From NCBI GenBank assembly GCA_964512325.1, contig CAZEGN010000002.1, forward strand, positions 1 to 64,000: DNA of 64,000 nucleotides, written 5' to 3'. The position numbers and the translations under genes were made by a program. Positions 7,233 to 16,077 of the stretch are shown one piece after another; position 1 is the stretch's first letter; each line of letters opens with the position of its first letter. This DNA comes from JACQZO01 sp964512325. GTDB taxonomy: Bacteria; Patescibacteriota; Gracilibacteria; RBG-16-42-10. The notes beneath the pieces are model-generated. The model was not told the origin of the DNA. It made no database searches and worked only from the letters and a program-made list of their open reading frames with translations.

Positions 7233-9824
7233 ATGTCCCCCAAACGTATTATTGCCCTAAGCTTTGCCCTCGGTCTCATGGTTTATGAGATTATATTGCT
7301 AGGTGCAACTGCATACCAAGGCAATATTGCAGCAGCATATGCCAGCTTACAAACAGAGCATGCCGCCTCAACACTTATTCTTTCAGGTGCTGAGGATGAC
7401 TTGAAAGAACGCCTCCTTCAAATCAAGCAAGATTACGTGATTACACACGTGGAATCGCTAGCACCCACCAATAGCAGTGTCCAAATTGAATTTGCACCGG
7501 AAGAAAACATCGCTTTCATTATGGCAAGTCTCAACTCAGAAGCCATATTAGAACCGGATTATATCGTAACAGCCACAACAGCTCCACTTGAACCTCATTA
7601 TCAGGAACAGTGGTACTTACACAATAGTGGCCAAAGCTATCACACATCTAGTAGCACTACTACTCAAGGAAGTTTAGGGATAGATACCAATTGGCAAGAC
7701 GTTTACGAGTACAGTTCACTACGTGGCCAAGGCATAACTATCGCTATTATTGATAGCGGGGTTAACATCCAACATCCTGAGTTAAGCGCCAATATATGGA
7801 CAAATCCTGGAGAAGTGAATGACAGCTTCGACAATGATAGCAACAATTTGCTCAATGATCTGCATGGTTGGAACTTTATAGCAAACAGCAATGACATCAG
7901 TGATGAACTGGGACATGGCACACAAGCGGCAGGTATTATTGCGGCACGAGAAAACAGCAATGGCTTAATCGGTATTGCGTCAAAGGCGAAGATTATGCCG
8001 CTCAAAGTACTTAACAGTCAGGGTAATGGCAGCACTTCAAATGTAATTAAGGCAATAAACTATGCGGTGAATAAAGGCGCAAAAGTGATTAACATGAGCT
8101 TCGGCGGTGCTGGAGCGGACACACAAGCACTGCGATCTGCTTGTAATAATGCAGTTGCTAATGGTGTAGTCTTAGTAGCTGCTGCCGGTAATAGCAATTC
8201 AGACATTGACTCGAAACACTTTGCACCAGCGATGTTCGAAAGCGTTATTGCGGTTGGTAGCATTACTAGTACTGGCACTAAAGCGTCATTTTCCAATACT
8301 GGCAATGCACTGGATTTAGTTGCTCCAGGCGTACACCTGCTTACCACAAGATCAGGCACCAACAACGAAAATACTAACCAAGTCTTAAATGATAGCAGCG
8401 ACAGATATATTATTAGCTCCGGGACAAGTTTCTCTAGCCCAATTGTAGCCGCCACAGTCGCTCTAATTACCGAAAAACATCCGGCATATTCACCAACTCA
8501 AATTCGAAGCCTACTTGAAGCCAGTGCGCGTGATCTTGGTACTACAGGCAAAGATACAAGTTTTGGCTATGGCTTGATTGATATGAAAGCAGCATTGAAT
8601 ATTTCTGCTCCAGTCATTACTAACAGTGCACCCCAAATCACAGCTGTTTCATGGAGCTCAAATCCAGTGCAACAAAATCAAACCACCCAATTAACCATCA
8701 TGGCCACTGATGAGGAAAATGACACATTAATTGTCAAAGCTGACATGAGTGCGCTTGGGCTCAGCAATCAGACACTAGACCCCACGAATACAACGACTTT
8801 CATCTCATCTCCACTTCAGCCGCAACAAGAAGGTGACTTTAATATTCCTTATACTGTTAGCGACAGTACCAATACCGCAAGCGGCAGTATTATACTAAGC
8901 GTATCAGCTGTACCAATTACACTGACCATTACTGCACCAAGTCCTGAACTACTATTTGAGACAAATGAGAGCAGTGTTGAACTTCAAGGCACAGTGACAG
9001 GATATGCTTATACTATTAGCATTAACAATACACCGATTTCTTCTTATACAGCAGGCCAACACTCCTGGTCTGAGACAGTCACTCTTCCGCAAACAACCAA
9101 TGTGTTTAACATCCACGCCTACAGTGCCAACAACACACTGGTAAGCTCCGATAGCATTATTATCACAAAAACTACCACAGCATCATCAACGATAACTGCT
9201 AGCCCTACACCAACAAAATCCAACTCATCAAAAAAAACCACTCGAAAACGTCGCTCAAGAAGCACACGCAATGAAACAGCAACGGTCATTAACCAAGCCG
9301 CAACCATAACAACCTTTCATGATGTACCTGAAAGCAACTTTGCTTTTCAACAAATTACTGACCTAGCAAAAAGAGGGGCAGTGCATGGTGTTAACAATGC
9401 ATTCTTCCCTTATAAAACCATATCACGCGGTGAGTTTTTAAAAATCGCCATGACCGACAGCGGACTGATGAATGAAAACTGTGCTCAGCAGCCAGCCGCT
9501 TTCACAGACACTGCTAATTCAGACTTTAGCACAATAGTTAACTGTGCAGTTAGTCAAAATATTCTTCCGAATACTACCACAGCATTCCTCCCATTTGCTC
9601 CTATTAGCCGTGAACAGGCGATCGTGTGGTTAGTGGCGATACGACGCATACTTCCCTTATCAGCAACAAGTACCTTTCCTGATGTTACCGACATCGTAAC
9701 TATTCCCTATATCGAAACAGCACGTCAACGCCTATGGATTAATGGGAACAATGGACTTTTCTATCCTCAAAATGCACTAAGCCGAGCGGAGGCTGCTAAA
9801 ATTATTGTCAATTCTCGCAGTTAA
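7233..9824 (+). CDS. secreted subtilisin-like serine protease with three SLH repeats
   Basis: An 863-residue cell-surface S8 peptidase. The N-terminus has a hydrophobic export segment (residues 5-28), followed by an inhibitor-like propeptide to about residue 110. The catalytic triad is visible: D174 (IIDSGVNIQHP), H228 (ELGHGTQAAG) and S399 (SSGTSFSSP). Ig-like beta regions follow at about 465-640, then a Ser/Thr/Lys/Arg-rich linker. Three SLH repeats close the protein (FHDVPESNFAFQQI, FTDTANSDFSTIV, FPDVTDIVTIP, each with an SRGE/SREQ/SRAE turn), which normally bind pyruvylated cell-wall polymer. It lies between permease and ATPase genes of an ABC exporter, which may reflect shared envelope work or simple gene shuffling. 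Confidence 0.93.
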   Translation: MSPKRIIALSFALGLMVYEIILLGATAYQGNIAAAYASLQTEHAASTLILSGAEDDLKERLLQIKQDYVITHVESLAPTNSSVQIEFAPEENIAFIMASLNSEAILEPDYIVTATTAPLEPHYQEQWYLHNSGQSYHTSSSTTTQGSLGIDTNWQDVYEYSSLRGQGITIAIIDSGVNIQHPELSANIWTNPGEVNDSFDNDSNNLLNDLHGWNFIANSNDISDELGHGTQAAGIIAARENSNGLIGIASKAKIMPLKVLNSQGNGSTSNVIKAINYAVNKGAKVINMSFGGAGADTQALRSACNNAVANGVVLVAAAGNSNSDIDSKHFAPAMFESVIAVGSITSTGTKASFSNTGNALDLVAPGVHLLTTRSGTNNENTNQVLNDSSDRYIISSGTSFSSPIVAATVALITEKHPAYSPTQIRSLLEASARDLGTTGKDTSFGYGLIDMKAALNISAPVITNSAPQITAVSWSSNPVQQNQTTQLTIMATDEENDTLIVKADMSALGLSNQTLDPTNTTTFISSPLQPQQEGDFNIPYTVSDSTNTASGSIILSVSAVPITLTITAPSPELLFETNESSVELQGTVTGYAYTISINNTPISSYTAGQHSWSETVTLPQTTNVFNIHAYSANNTLVSSDSIIITKTTTASSTITASPTPTKSNSSKKTTRKRRSRSTRNETATVINQAATITTFHDVPESNFAFQQITDLAKRGAVHGVNNAFFPYKTISRGEFLKIAMTDSGLMNENCAQQPAAFTDTANSDFSTIVNCAVSQNILPNTTTAFLPFAPISREQAIVWLVAIRRILPLSATSTFPDVTDIVTIPYIETARQRLWINGNNGLFYPQNALSRAEAAKIIVNSRS

Positions 9825-9829
9825 GCTAG

Positions 9830-9851
9830 ACTGAAGCTGTTAAGCTTCAGT
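9830..9851 (+). promoter_or_regulatory. perfect 9-bp hairpin abutting the ABC ATPase start codon
   Basis: ACTGAAGCT (9830-9838), loop GTTA, AGCTTCAGT (9843-9851), followed directly by the ATG at 9852. There is no T-run after it, so it is a poor intrinsic terminator. Its position suggests control of translation initiation, or a decayed terminator of the protease gene. Confidence 0.55.
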
Positions 9852-10829
9852 ATGGAAATACTTGTTCAACATCTCACAAAAAAGTTTTCTGTGTTTGAAA
9901 AAAAAGCGGGCCTTTGGGGAAGCATCCAAAGCATCTTTTATCGCAAGCACACAGATAAAACTGCGGTTAACGATATCACATTTACAATTCCCTCAGGCAA
10001 ACTGGTGGCTTTACTAGGGCCTAATGGTTCAGGCAAAACCACGATCATGAAAATGCTAAGTGGCATTTTAGTACCCAGCAGTGGCACTATCCAGATTGGG
10101 CCATTCCTTCCAGCAGAGCGAAAAAAAGAGTTCTTGAAGCAAATAAGCCTAGTAATGGGACAAAAAAGCCAATTATGGTGGGATTTGCCGACCATGGATA
10201 GTCTTGAATTCTTTGGCAGCATTTACGACATTCCTACAGCCACACTTAAAAAGCGCATTGATGAGCTAGCCACACTACTTGATATTACTGCATTGTTACA
10301 AATCCCAGTAAGAAAATTATCTTTAGGTGAGCGCATGCGTTGTGAATTGGTTGCAGCTTTGATTCATAATCCGAGATTGCTTTTCCTAGATGAACCTACG
10401 ATTGGCCTTGACATTGTCTCCCAGCAAAAAATTCGCCAGTTTATTAAAGACTATCACCGCACCCATGGCGCCACTATACTTTTAACTTCGCACAATATGG
10501 GAGATATTGAGTCATTATGTGATGACCTTTTTATTCTCCACAAAGGCAGTCTCATTTTTGAAGGCACACTGCCTCAATTTAAAAGCACCTACCCCATCAA
10601 TCCGATTATCACATTAACCCTAGAAAAACCGCAAAAACTGCCCTCTTTTTCTCAAAAATACTCTCAAAATCGCAAATCAGATCTTGTCGTAGAAATTACT
10701 GTCCCTTACAATGACCTCGCGCATGTCACAACAAAAATATTACAAGAGACAAAGCTCACTGCTCTCTCTATCAAAGAGCCGAGCCTGGATGAGTTGATGC
10801 ATCAGTTTTTTAGTCAATTAGCCACTTAA
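9852..10829 (+). CDS. ABC transporter ATP-binding protein (COG4586-like)
   Basis: A 325-residue cytoplasmic ATPase. Walker A is GPNGSGKTT, the signature is LSLGERMR, Walker B is LLFLDEPTIG, and the switch His is in LTSHNMG. Two regions are typical of COG4586 rather than generic ATPases: the N-terminal extension KKAGLWGSIQSIFYRK before the Walker A, and GQKSQLWWDLPTMDS in the Q-loop. This ties it to the COG4587/COG3694 permeases at 3841 and 6422. A perfect hairpin ends on the base before its ATG. It is followed after 10 bases by proS. Confidence 0.92.
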   Translation: MEILVQHLTKKFSVFEKKAGLWGSIQSIFYRKHTDKTAVNDITFTIPSGKLVALLGPNGSGKTTIMKMLSGILVPSSGTIQIGPFLPAERKKEFLKQISLVMGQKSQLWWDLPTMDSLEFFGSIYDIPTATLKKRIDELATLLDITALLQIPVRKLSLGERMRCELVAALIHNPRLLFLDEPTIGLDIVSQQKIRQFIKDYHRTHGATILLTSHNMGDIESLCDDLFILHKGSLIFEGTLPQFKSTYPINPIITLTLEKPQKLPSFSQKYSQNRKSDLVVEITVPYNDLAHVTTKILQETKLTALSIKEPSLDELMHQFFSQLAT

Positions 10830-10839
10830 TTTCCCTTTT

Positions 10840-12270
10840 GTGAACAAAAAACAACTACTTACTCCTCAAACCGAGGACTTCTCTCAATGGTATCTCGATT
10901 TGGTTCAACATGCCGACTTGGCAGACTACTCCTCCGTAAAAGGCTGTATGATCATCAAGCCATACGGCTATCGTATTTGGGAACTCATTCAGGCTGACCT
11001 TGATCGGCGTATTAAGGATGCCGGAGTGAAAAATGCTTACTTTCCACTTTTTATTCCTGAGGGCTTTCTAAAAAAAGAATCAGAGCATGTAGAAGGCTTT
11101 GCACCTGAAGTAGCGGTAGTAACACACGCTGGCGGCAAACAATTGGAAGAAGCCTTAGTAGTCAGACCAACTTCTGAAACAATTATCTATGATACCTATG
11201 CCAAATGGATTGAGAGCTACCGCGATTTGCCTTTACTAATCAATCAATGGGCAAATGTGGTACGTTGGGAAATGCGTACTCGACCATTCTTAAGAACTAC
11301 CGAGTTTTTATGGCAAGAGGGCCATACTGTGCATCGCACCAAAGAAGAAGCAGATACTGAGACCGAACGTGCAATCACCATGTATAAAGATTTTGCACGC
11401 GATATGTTAGCCCTGCCAGTTTTAACCGGATATAAATCAGAAAAAGAAAAGTTTGCAGGAGCACTTTACACTATGGGAGTTGAATCTTTAGCCAAAGATG
11501 GCAAGTCCATTCAATTCGGCACTTCGCACAACTTAGGTCAAAATTTCGCTCATGCTTTTAATATCAGTTTTCAGGATACTGACGGTCAAAGAAAAACACC
11601 GTGGCAAACAAGCTGGGGCGTATCAACGAGAATGATTGGAGCCTTAATCGTTAGTCACGGTGATAATGACGGTCTCAAACTTCCACCTCCCGTAGCACCA
11701 ATTCAAATTGTAATGATTCCAATTGCCAAGGAAGCAGATGATTTACAAATGCTCACCACAAAACTCACACAGCTAAAAGATCAACTAGGAGCACAAATCC
11801 GTGTCCAAATCGACAATCGCTCTGAAGTAAGCATGGGCTTCAAGCGCAATGAATGGGAATTGAAAGGAGTACCACTACGAGTAGAATTTGGTAAACAGGA
11901 GGCTGAAAAAGGCGAGTTAAGTATTGCCCGCCGAGATACAGGGGAGAAGCTCACACTGGAGCTTGCTGAGGCAAGTACAAAACTACCAGCGCTTTTAAAT
12001 ACAATTACCGCTGATATGTACCAGGCTGCACAAAAAAATCTTGAAGCCTCAATTACTGAGGTTCATAGCAAAGAGGAGTTCGATGCTGTGATTGCTAAAG
12101 GGGGATATGCTAAAGCCTACTTCTGTGAGGATATGGCAATGGAAAAAGAAATTCAAGAAAATAGCAAAGCCACCACTCGGGTGGTAGTCATGGAAACAAA
12201 AACGCCTGGCAAATGCTTTTACTCTGGCAAGGAGGCACAAAGACAGTGGTATTTTGCTAAAGCTTACTAA
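10840..12270 (+). CDS. proS: prolyl-tRNA synthetase, short archaeal/eukaryotic type
   Basis: A 476-residue class II synthetase that charges tRNA-Pro. The start DFSQWYLDLVQHADLADYSSV and class II motif 2 (RWEMRTRPFLRTTEFLWQEGH) match the short ProRS without the bacterial INS editing domain. An anticodon-binding domain lies at about 285-390 and a C-terminal zinc-site-like domain after it (CFYSGKEAQRQWYFAKAY ending). It begins with GTG at 10840, preceded by CCCTTTT and no Shine-Dalgarno. The mreB start is 2 bases after its stop. This ProRS type occurs in scattered bacteria, including several CPR lineages, so old lateral transfer is possible. Confidence 0.95.
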   Translation: MNKKQLLTPQTEDFSQWYLDLVQHADLADYSSVKGCMIIKPYGYRIWELIQADLDRRIKDAGVKNAYFPLFIPEGFLKKESEHVEGFAPEVAVVTHAGGKQLEEALVVRPTSETIIYDTYAKWIESYRDLPLLINQWANVVRWEMRTRPFLRTTEFLWQEGHTVHRTKEEADTETERAITMYKDFARDMLALPVLTGYKSEKEKFAGALYTMGVESLAKDGKSIQFGTSHNLGQNFAHAFNISFQDTDGQRKTPWQTSWGVSTRMIGALIVSHGDNDGLKLPPPVAPIQIVMIPIAKEADDLQMLTTKLTQLKDQLGAQIRVQIDNRSEVSMGFKRNEWELKGVPLRVEFGKQEAEKGELSIARRDTGEKLTLELAEASTKLPALLNTITADMYQAAQKNLEASITEVHSKEEFDAVIAKGGYAKAYFCEDMAMEKEIQENSKATTRVVVMETKTPGKCFYSGKEAQRQWYFAKAY

Positions 12271-12272
12271 TC

Positions 12273-13325
12273 ATGTTCAGCAAATTTTTTGGCGCATTTT
12301 CACATGATATTGGAATCGACTTAGGCACAGCTAACACCTTAGTTTTTGTCAGAAATAAAGGTATCGTCATTAATGAACCCTCTGTTGTAGCTGTAAACGA
12401 CAAAACGAAACAAGTGCTGGCGATTGGTGAAGCGGCAAGACAAATGGTCGGCAGAACCCCATCACATATTGTAGCGATTAGACCTTTAGTGGATGGTGTG
12501 GTTTCAGACTTTGAAATCACCGAACAAATGCTGCGCTACTTTATTGATAAAGTACACAAAGAGTCCTTTACCTTGTTTCCCCGACCCCGCGTCGTAGTTG
12601 GTATTCCTTCCGGTGTAACCGAAGTAGAGAAAAAAGCGGTAACCGATGCCGCACGAAATGCTGGAGCACGTCAAACATTTTTGATCGAAGAGCCAATGGC
12701 TGCAGCAATTGGTGCTAACTTACCAGTACAAGAAGCGACCGGCAGCATGATCGTTGATATCGGCGGAGGAACTACTGAAGTAGCAGTAATTTCTTTGGGA
12801 GGAATTATTGCTAGCAAATCGCTACGCATTGCTGGCGACAAGCTCAATGAAGACATCATGCAATATGCCAAGGACAATTTCAATCTGCTACTAGGCGTGC
12901 GTACGGCTGAACGCATTAAGTGGGAAATTGGCAATGTTTACGAAACTCGGGAACGAGGTGTCTTTACAGCGAGAGGGCGCGATATTGTAACTGGGTTGCC
13001 AAAAGAAATTCAACTTGATGAAAAAATGATTCGTGATGCACTTTCAAAATCAGCAATGATTATTACTGAAACTGTGCGCATCACGATTGAACATACTCCT
13101 CCCGAGCTCGTTGCAGATATTATGGAGAGAGGTATCACACTCGCAGGCGGTGGCGCATTACTACGAGGTCTTGATCGCTTAATTGCAGAACATACTCATA
13201 TGCCAGTTTATTTAGCTGAAGACCCATTAAGTGCTGTTGTGCGTGGCACTGGACAAGTATTGGAGAATCTGGATACACTGCGCGATGTTTTGGTATCAAC
13301 TGAAGACACTTCAGTACTTAAATAA
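12273..13325 (+). CDS. mreB: rod-shape-determining actin homolog MreB
   Basis: A 350-residue bacterial actin that organises side-wall peptidoglycan synthesis beneath the membrane. Phosphate-1 motif GIDLGTANTLVFV is near residue 10. The nucleotide-binding motifs IVDIGGGTTEVAVISLGG and LAGGGALLRGLDRLI are intact, and the length is normal. mreC, mreD, rodA and pbp2 are not in the window. It is packed 2 bases after proS and 5 bases before the next gene, so it probably belongs to one long transcript running from proS or earlier. Confidence 0.97.
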   Translation: MFSKFFGAFSHDIGIDLGTANTLVFVRNKGIVINEPSVVAVNDKTKQVLAIGEAARQMVGRTPSHIVAIRPLVDGVVSDFEITEQMLRYFIDKVHKESFTLFPRPRVVVGIPSGVTEVEKKAVTDAARNAGARQTFLIEEPMAAAIGANLPVQEATGSMIVDIGGGTTEVAVISLGGIIASKSLRIAGDKLNEDIMQYAKDNFNLLLGVRTAERIKWEIGNVYETRERGVFTARGRDIVTGLPKEIQLDEKMIRDALSKSAMIITETVRITIEHTPPELVADIMERGITLAGGGALLRGLDRLIAEHTHMPVYLAEDPLSAVVRGTGQVLENLDTLRDVLVSTEDTSVLK

Positions 13326-13330
13326 TCTTT

Positions 13331-13696
13331 ATGCTTATTGCACGCTTTGTTTGGAATTGGATTATGAATAGCGCTATTTTAGGAATACTGGGAGTTTTAC
13401 TACCCAGAATTCAATTGACCCCAGGCCTTACCTTACGTGAACAAATTCGCATTTTGCTGCTGGGAGGATTAATTCTAGGCTTAGCTAATAGCATTATCAA
13501 GCCACTACTAAAGCTTTTATCTCTACCACTGATTATTGTAACGGCAGGTCTCTTTCTTATTGTGATCAATATGGTCATTTTAGGTATAGTGACCTGGGCA
13601 GTACCAGAAATCATCATTCCAGACTTTACTACCTACTTACTTGCTGCGATTTTGCTGGGCATACTCAATACCATTGAAAACCTGTTTTTTGTCTAG
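13331..13696 (+). CDS. small membrane protein of the YvlD / phage-holin-4 family
   Basis: A 121-residue protein with four hydrophobic segments. The sequence around LANSIIKPLLKLLSLPLIIVTAGLF and the closing NTIENLFF resemble the YvlD (DUF360) family, often labelled phage holin family IV. The role is unknown; B. subtilis yvlD is linked to envelope stress. Here it lies between mreB and secG with a 5-base gap upstream, which points to a resident envelope gene and not a prophage remnant. The ATG follows AATCTTT. Confidence 0.85.
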   Translation: MLIARFVWNWIMNSAILGILGVLLPRIQLTPGLTLREQIRILLLGGLILGLANSIIKPLLKLLSLPLIIVTAGLFLIVINMVILGIVTWAVPEIIIPDFTTYLLAAILLGILNTIENLFFV

Positions 13697-13722
13697 TAGT
13701 ATAGTTTTGTAATTTATCTTTT

Positions 13723-13959
13723 ATGAATCTCCTTAAGTACATTTTTGTCGGCAACGCACTTTTACTCATTTTGTTCATCCTCTTGCAATCTCGAGGCGTA
13801 GGTCTTTCTAGCACTTTTGGTGGAGATGGCACGTTCTATCGTACTCGTCGCGGTCCCGAAAAACTGCTTTTTAGCTTAACTATTCTCCTGACCACTACAT
13901 TTGGTTTACTGAGTCTGATCATTCCTTTGTGGGATAATATTATCACTGCATTGCGCTAA
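13723..13959 (+). CDS. secG: preprotein translocase subunit SecG
   Basis: A 78-residue protein with two membrane segments and the family hallmark between them (ILLQSRGVGLSSTFGGDG, where SecG has QxGKGxGLGxxFGGG). It is part of the SecYEG channel. Residues RTRRGPEKLLFSLTIL start the second helix. The ATG follows ATCTTTT, a U-rich stretch shared by several starts here. It is followed 8 bases later by the substrate-binding protein gene. Confidence 0.92.
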   Translation: MNLLKYIFVGNALLLILFILLQSRGVGLSSTFGGDGTFYRTRRGPEKLLFSLTILLTTTFGLLSLIIPLWDNIITALR

Positions 13960-13967
13960 TCTATTCT

Positions 13968-15581
13968 ATGGTTTCATACCAAGAAATTCTTCGTTTCTTT
14001 TCAAAATCTGAACGGGCAATCTTGGCAATTACTCTCACCATCGCTCTCATCGGATCTGCTTTTATTGTTGATCGGGCATTGTTTTCTCCTCGCACGGTTG
14101 CATCACAAGCCCGTTTTGGTGAAACACTCTCAATCGGTAATATTGGCACAACAGAAACATTAAATAGCCTGTATTGTACAGCTTCAATGACAGTGCGCAC
14201 GGCATGTAATCTCGTCTTTAGCGGCTTATTTAGCATTGATCCCTTCACTCATAGTTTGAAACCAGAGTTGGCAGAAAACATGGAAACGAGCTCCGATTTA
14301 AAAACATATACAGTAACCTTACGCACCGCGTTTTTTCAAGATGGGGCAACCGTGAGCAGTGATGATGTTATTTTTACCTACAATACTCTTGTCAAAGATC
14401 CTAATTATGATGGTCCCTATAAAGGAGCATTTAATGGCGTGAAGATTGAGGCAACAACGCCTAAAACAATTGTATTTACGCTTGATGAAGCAAACACGTT
14501 TTTCCCTTATAACTTGACCATTGGGATTATGCCAAAACATGCAGTTGAGGAAACAGACTCAATCAACGCTTTTCTCACTGATCCTTATAACCGCAATCCG
14601 ATCGGTAGTGGTCAATATAAAGTAGAGTCCATTAGTAAAGATGGCACTAGCAGTGAAATTAAGTTAACTGCCTTTGAGCAATACTATGGTGAAAAGCCTT
14701 ATATTCAAAATATTCATATCTATGGCTTCACTGCAGTTTCAGATTTACAAAGAGCGCTGAATAAGTTTGATGTTGTCTATGCTGAGAACCTAGATACAAC
14801 TCTCAACAATGGTGAATTCAACGAGGCACACTTTGTGCTGCCCCAGTATGTTGGGCTATTCTTTAACACAACCAGCAAAGCAGTGAGCAATAAAGGCATA
14901 CGCCTAGGTTTAAAAGTGGGGACAGACCGCAACAAACTGCTGACAAACATTGATAAAGTACAAGTCATTGATTCACCCTTTCCAGATATATTAACTGACA
15001 AAATTACTTTCGATCTTGAAAAGGGAAAGGCATTGCTTACTGGTGCCAAGGTAACACCTAACACACCAATAGAGGTCAAATTGGTTTACCGCAAAGACCC
15101 CGTCTTGCAGAAAGTAGCCGAAGAAGTCGCTAGACAATGGGAAGAATTGGGAGTTCGCACCATTCTGATTAGCCAAGAATTCGGAGAATTGCAAAACAAT
15201 TATCTGAAAACAAGAGATTATGATGTGCTACTAATAGGGGAGAGACTAGGCGCCAACCTTGACTTGTATCCTTATTTCCATTCATCGCAGTCCAAGTACC
15301 CAGGCTTAAATTTCTCACTCTACAAAAATGTTGTGGTCGACAACCTGCTCAACAAGATTCGCCTCACACGCGATGCTAATGAGCAAAAGAAATTGCTGAA
15401 AGACGCCTACACAAAGATACTTGAGGATATGCCTTTCATTCCTCTTTATACTAATGATAGTACAATTCTCATTAATAAAAGAGTCAAAAATACTTTTATT
15501 CCTACCAATCCTACCAGTCCAGAGCAATTTTACGCCTTAATTAAGGCTTGGTATATTGCAGAAAAGCAAATCTGGATATAA
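13968..15581 (+). CDS. peptide/nickel-type ABC substrate-binding protein (SBP family 5)
   Basis: 537 residues. A membrane segment at about 18-37 (AILAITLTIALIGSAFI) with no lipobox suggests an uncleaved anchor. The extracytoplasmic domain shows the SBP_bac_5 pattern: LVFSGLFSIDPFTHSLKPELAENMETSSD, then a VSSDDVIFTYNTL segment, and DMPFIPLY near the C-terminus. Family members deliver oligopeptides to an Opp/Dpp permease. No such permease or ATPase is in the window, so it is an orphan here. It follows secG closely and precedes rplI by 35 bases. The substrate cannot be inferred. Confidence 0.88.
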   Translation: MVSYQEILRFFSKSERAILAITLTIALIGSAFIVDRALFSPRTVASQARFGETLSIGNIGTTETLNSLYCTASMTVRTACNLVFSGLFSIDPFTHSLKPELAENMETSSDLKTYTVTLRTAFFQDGATVSSDDVIFTYNTLVKDPNYDGPYKGAFNGVKIEATTPKTIVFTLDEANTFFPYNLTIGIMPKHAVEETDSINAFLTDPYNRNPIGSGQYKVESISKDGTSSEIKLTAFEQYYGEKPYIQNIHIYGFTAVSDLQRALNKFDVVYAENLDTTLNNGEFNEAHFVLPQYVGLFFNTTSKAVSNKGIRLGLKVGTDRNKLLTNIDKVQVIDSPFPDILTDKITFDLEKGKALLTGAKVTPNTPIEVKLVYRKDPVLQKVAEEVARQWEELGVRTILISQEFGELQNNYLKTRDYDVLLIGERLGANLDLYPYFHSSQSKYPGLNFSLYKNVVVDNLLNKIRLTRDANEQKKLLKDAYTKILEDMPFIPLYTNDSTILINKRVKNTFIPTNPTSPEQFYALIKAWYIAEKQIWI

Positions 15582-15616
15582 ACTAACCCCGCTTTTGATT
15601 TATTTTGTTTCCTTTT

Positions 15617-16066
15617 ATGAAGCTCGTACTTATTCAAGATGTACAACATCTCGGCAGAAAACATGACATTGTGGATGTCAAACCTGGATTTGGCCGCAAT
15701 TATTTATTGCCTCAAGGTTTAGCAACTTTCGCAACACCAGGCGTGCTTGCTCAAGCTGAAAAAACAGCAGAACGCAGAACCAAGCAACGTCAACAAATGC
15801 AGGCGCAAGCTAAGGAGCTGGCACAAAAGATTAAGAATGTAGTATTAACCTTTTCTCGCCGTGTAACTGGCAAAGGTGCACTTTACGGTTCTGTAAGTAA
15901 CTCTGAAATTGCTAAGGCTTTAGCAAAAGAGATTGATTGTCCTATTGATAGTGAAGCAATACAAGTTGGCTCACCAATCAAAAAGTTAGGTGAACATCGA
16001 GTAACCTTACAGCTGACTGAAGATGTAAGTGCTATACTTCACTTGAAAGTCGTTAAACAAGCTTAA
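15617..16066 (+). CDS. rplI: 50S ribosomal protein L9
   Basis: 149 residues. The start MKLVLIQDVQHLGRKHDIVDV followed by KPGFGRNYLLPQGLA is the L9 N-terminal rRNA-binding domain. A long Gln/Lys-rich helix follows, then the C-terminal domain (LYGSVSNSEIAKAL). A TTG at 15605 would extend the frame by four residues, but the ATG at 15617, preceded by CCTTTT, matches the family start. Several CPR lineages are reported to lack L9, so its presence here is mildly informative about placement. Confidence 0.95.
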   Translation: MKLVLIQDVQHLGRKHDIVDVKPGFGRNYLLPQGLATFATPGVLAQAEKTAERRTKQRQQMQAQAKELAQKIKNVVLTFSRRVTGKGALYGSVSNSEIAKALAKEIDCPIDSEAIQVGSPIKKLGEHRVTLQLTEDVSAILHLKVVKQA

Positions 16067-16077
16067 CTCAATTGCCC

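Noticed and set aside
13331..13696. Prophage holin
   Set aside because: The family label is historical; the gene is embedded between mreB and secG with no other phage genes.
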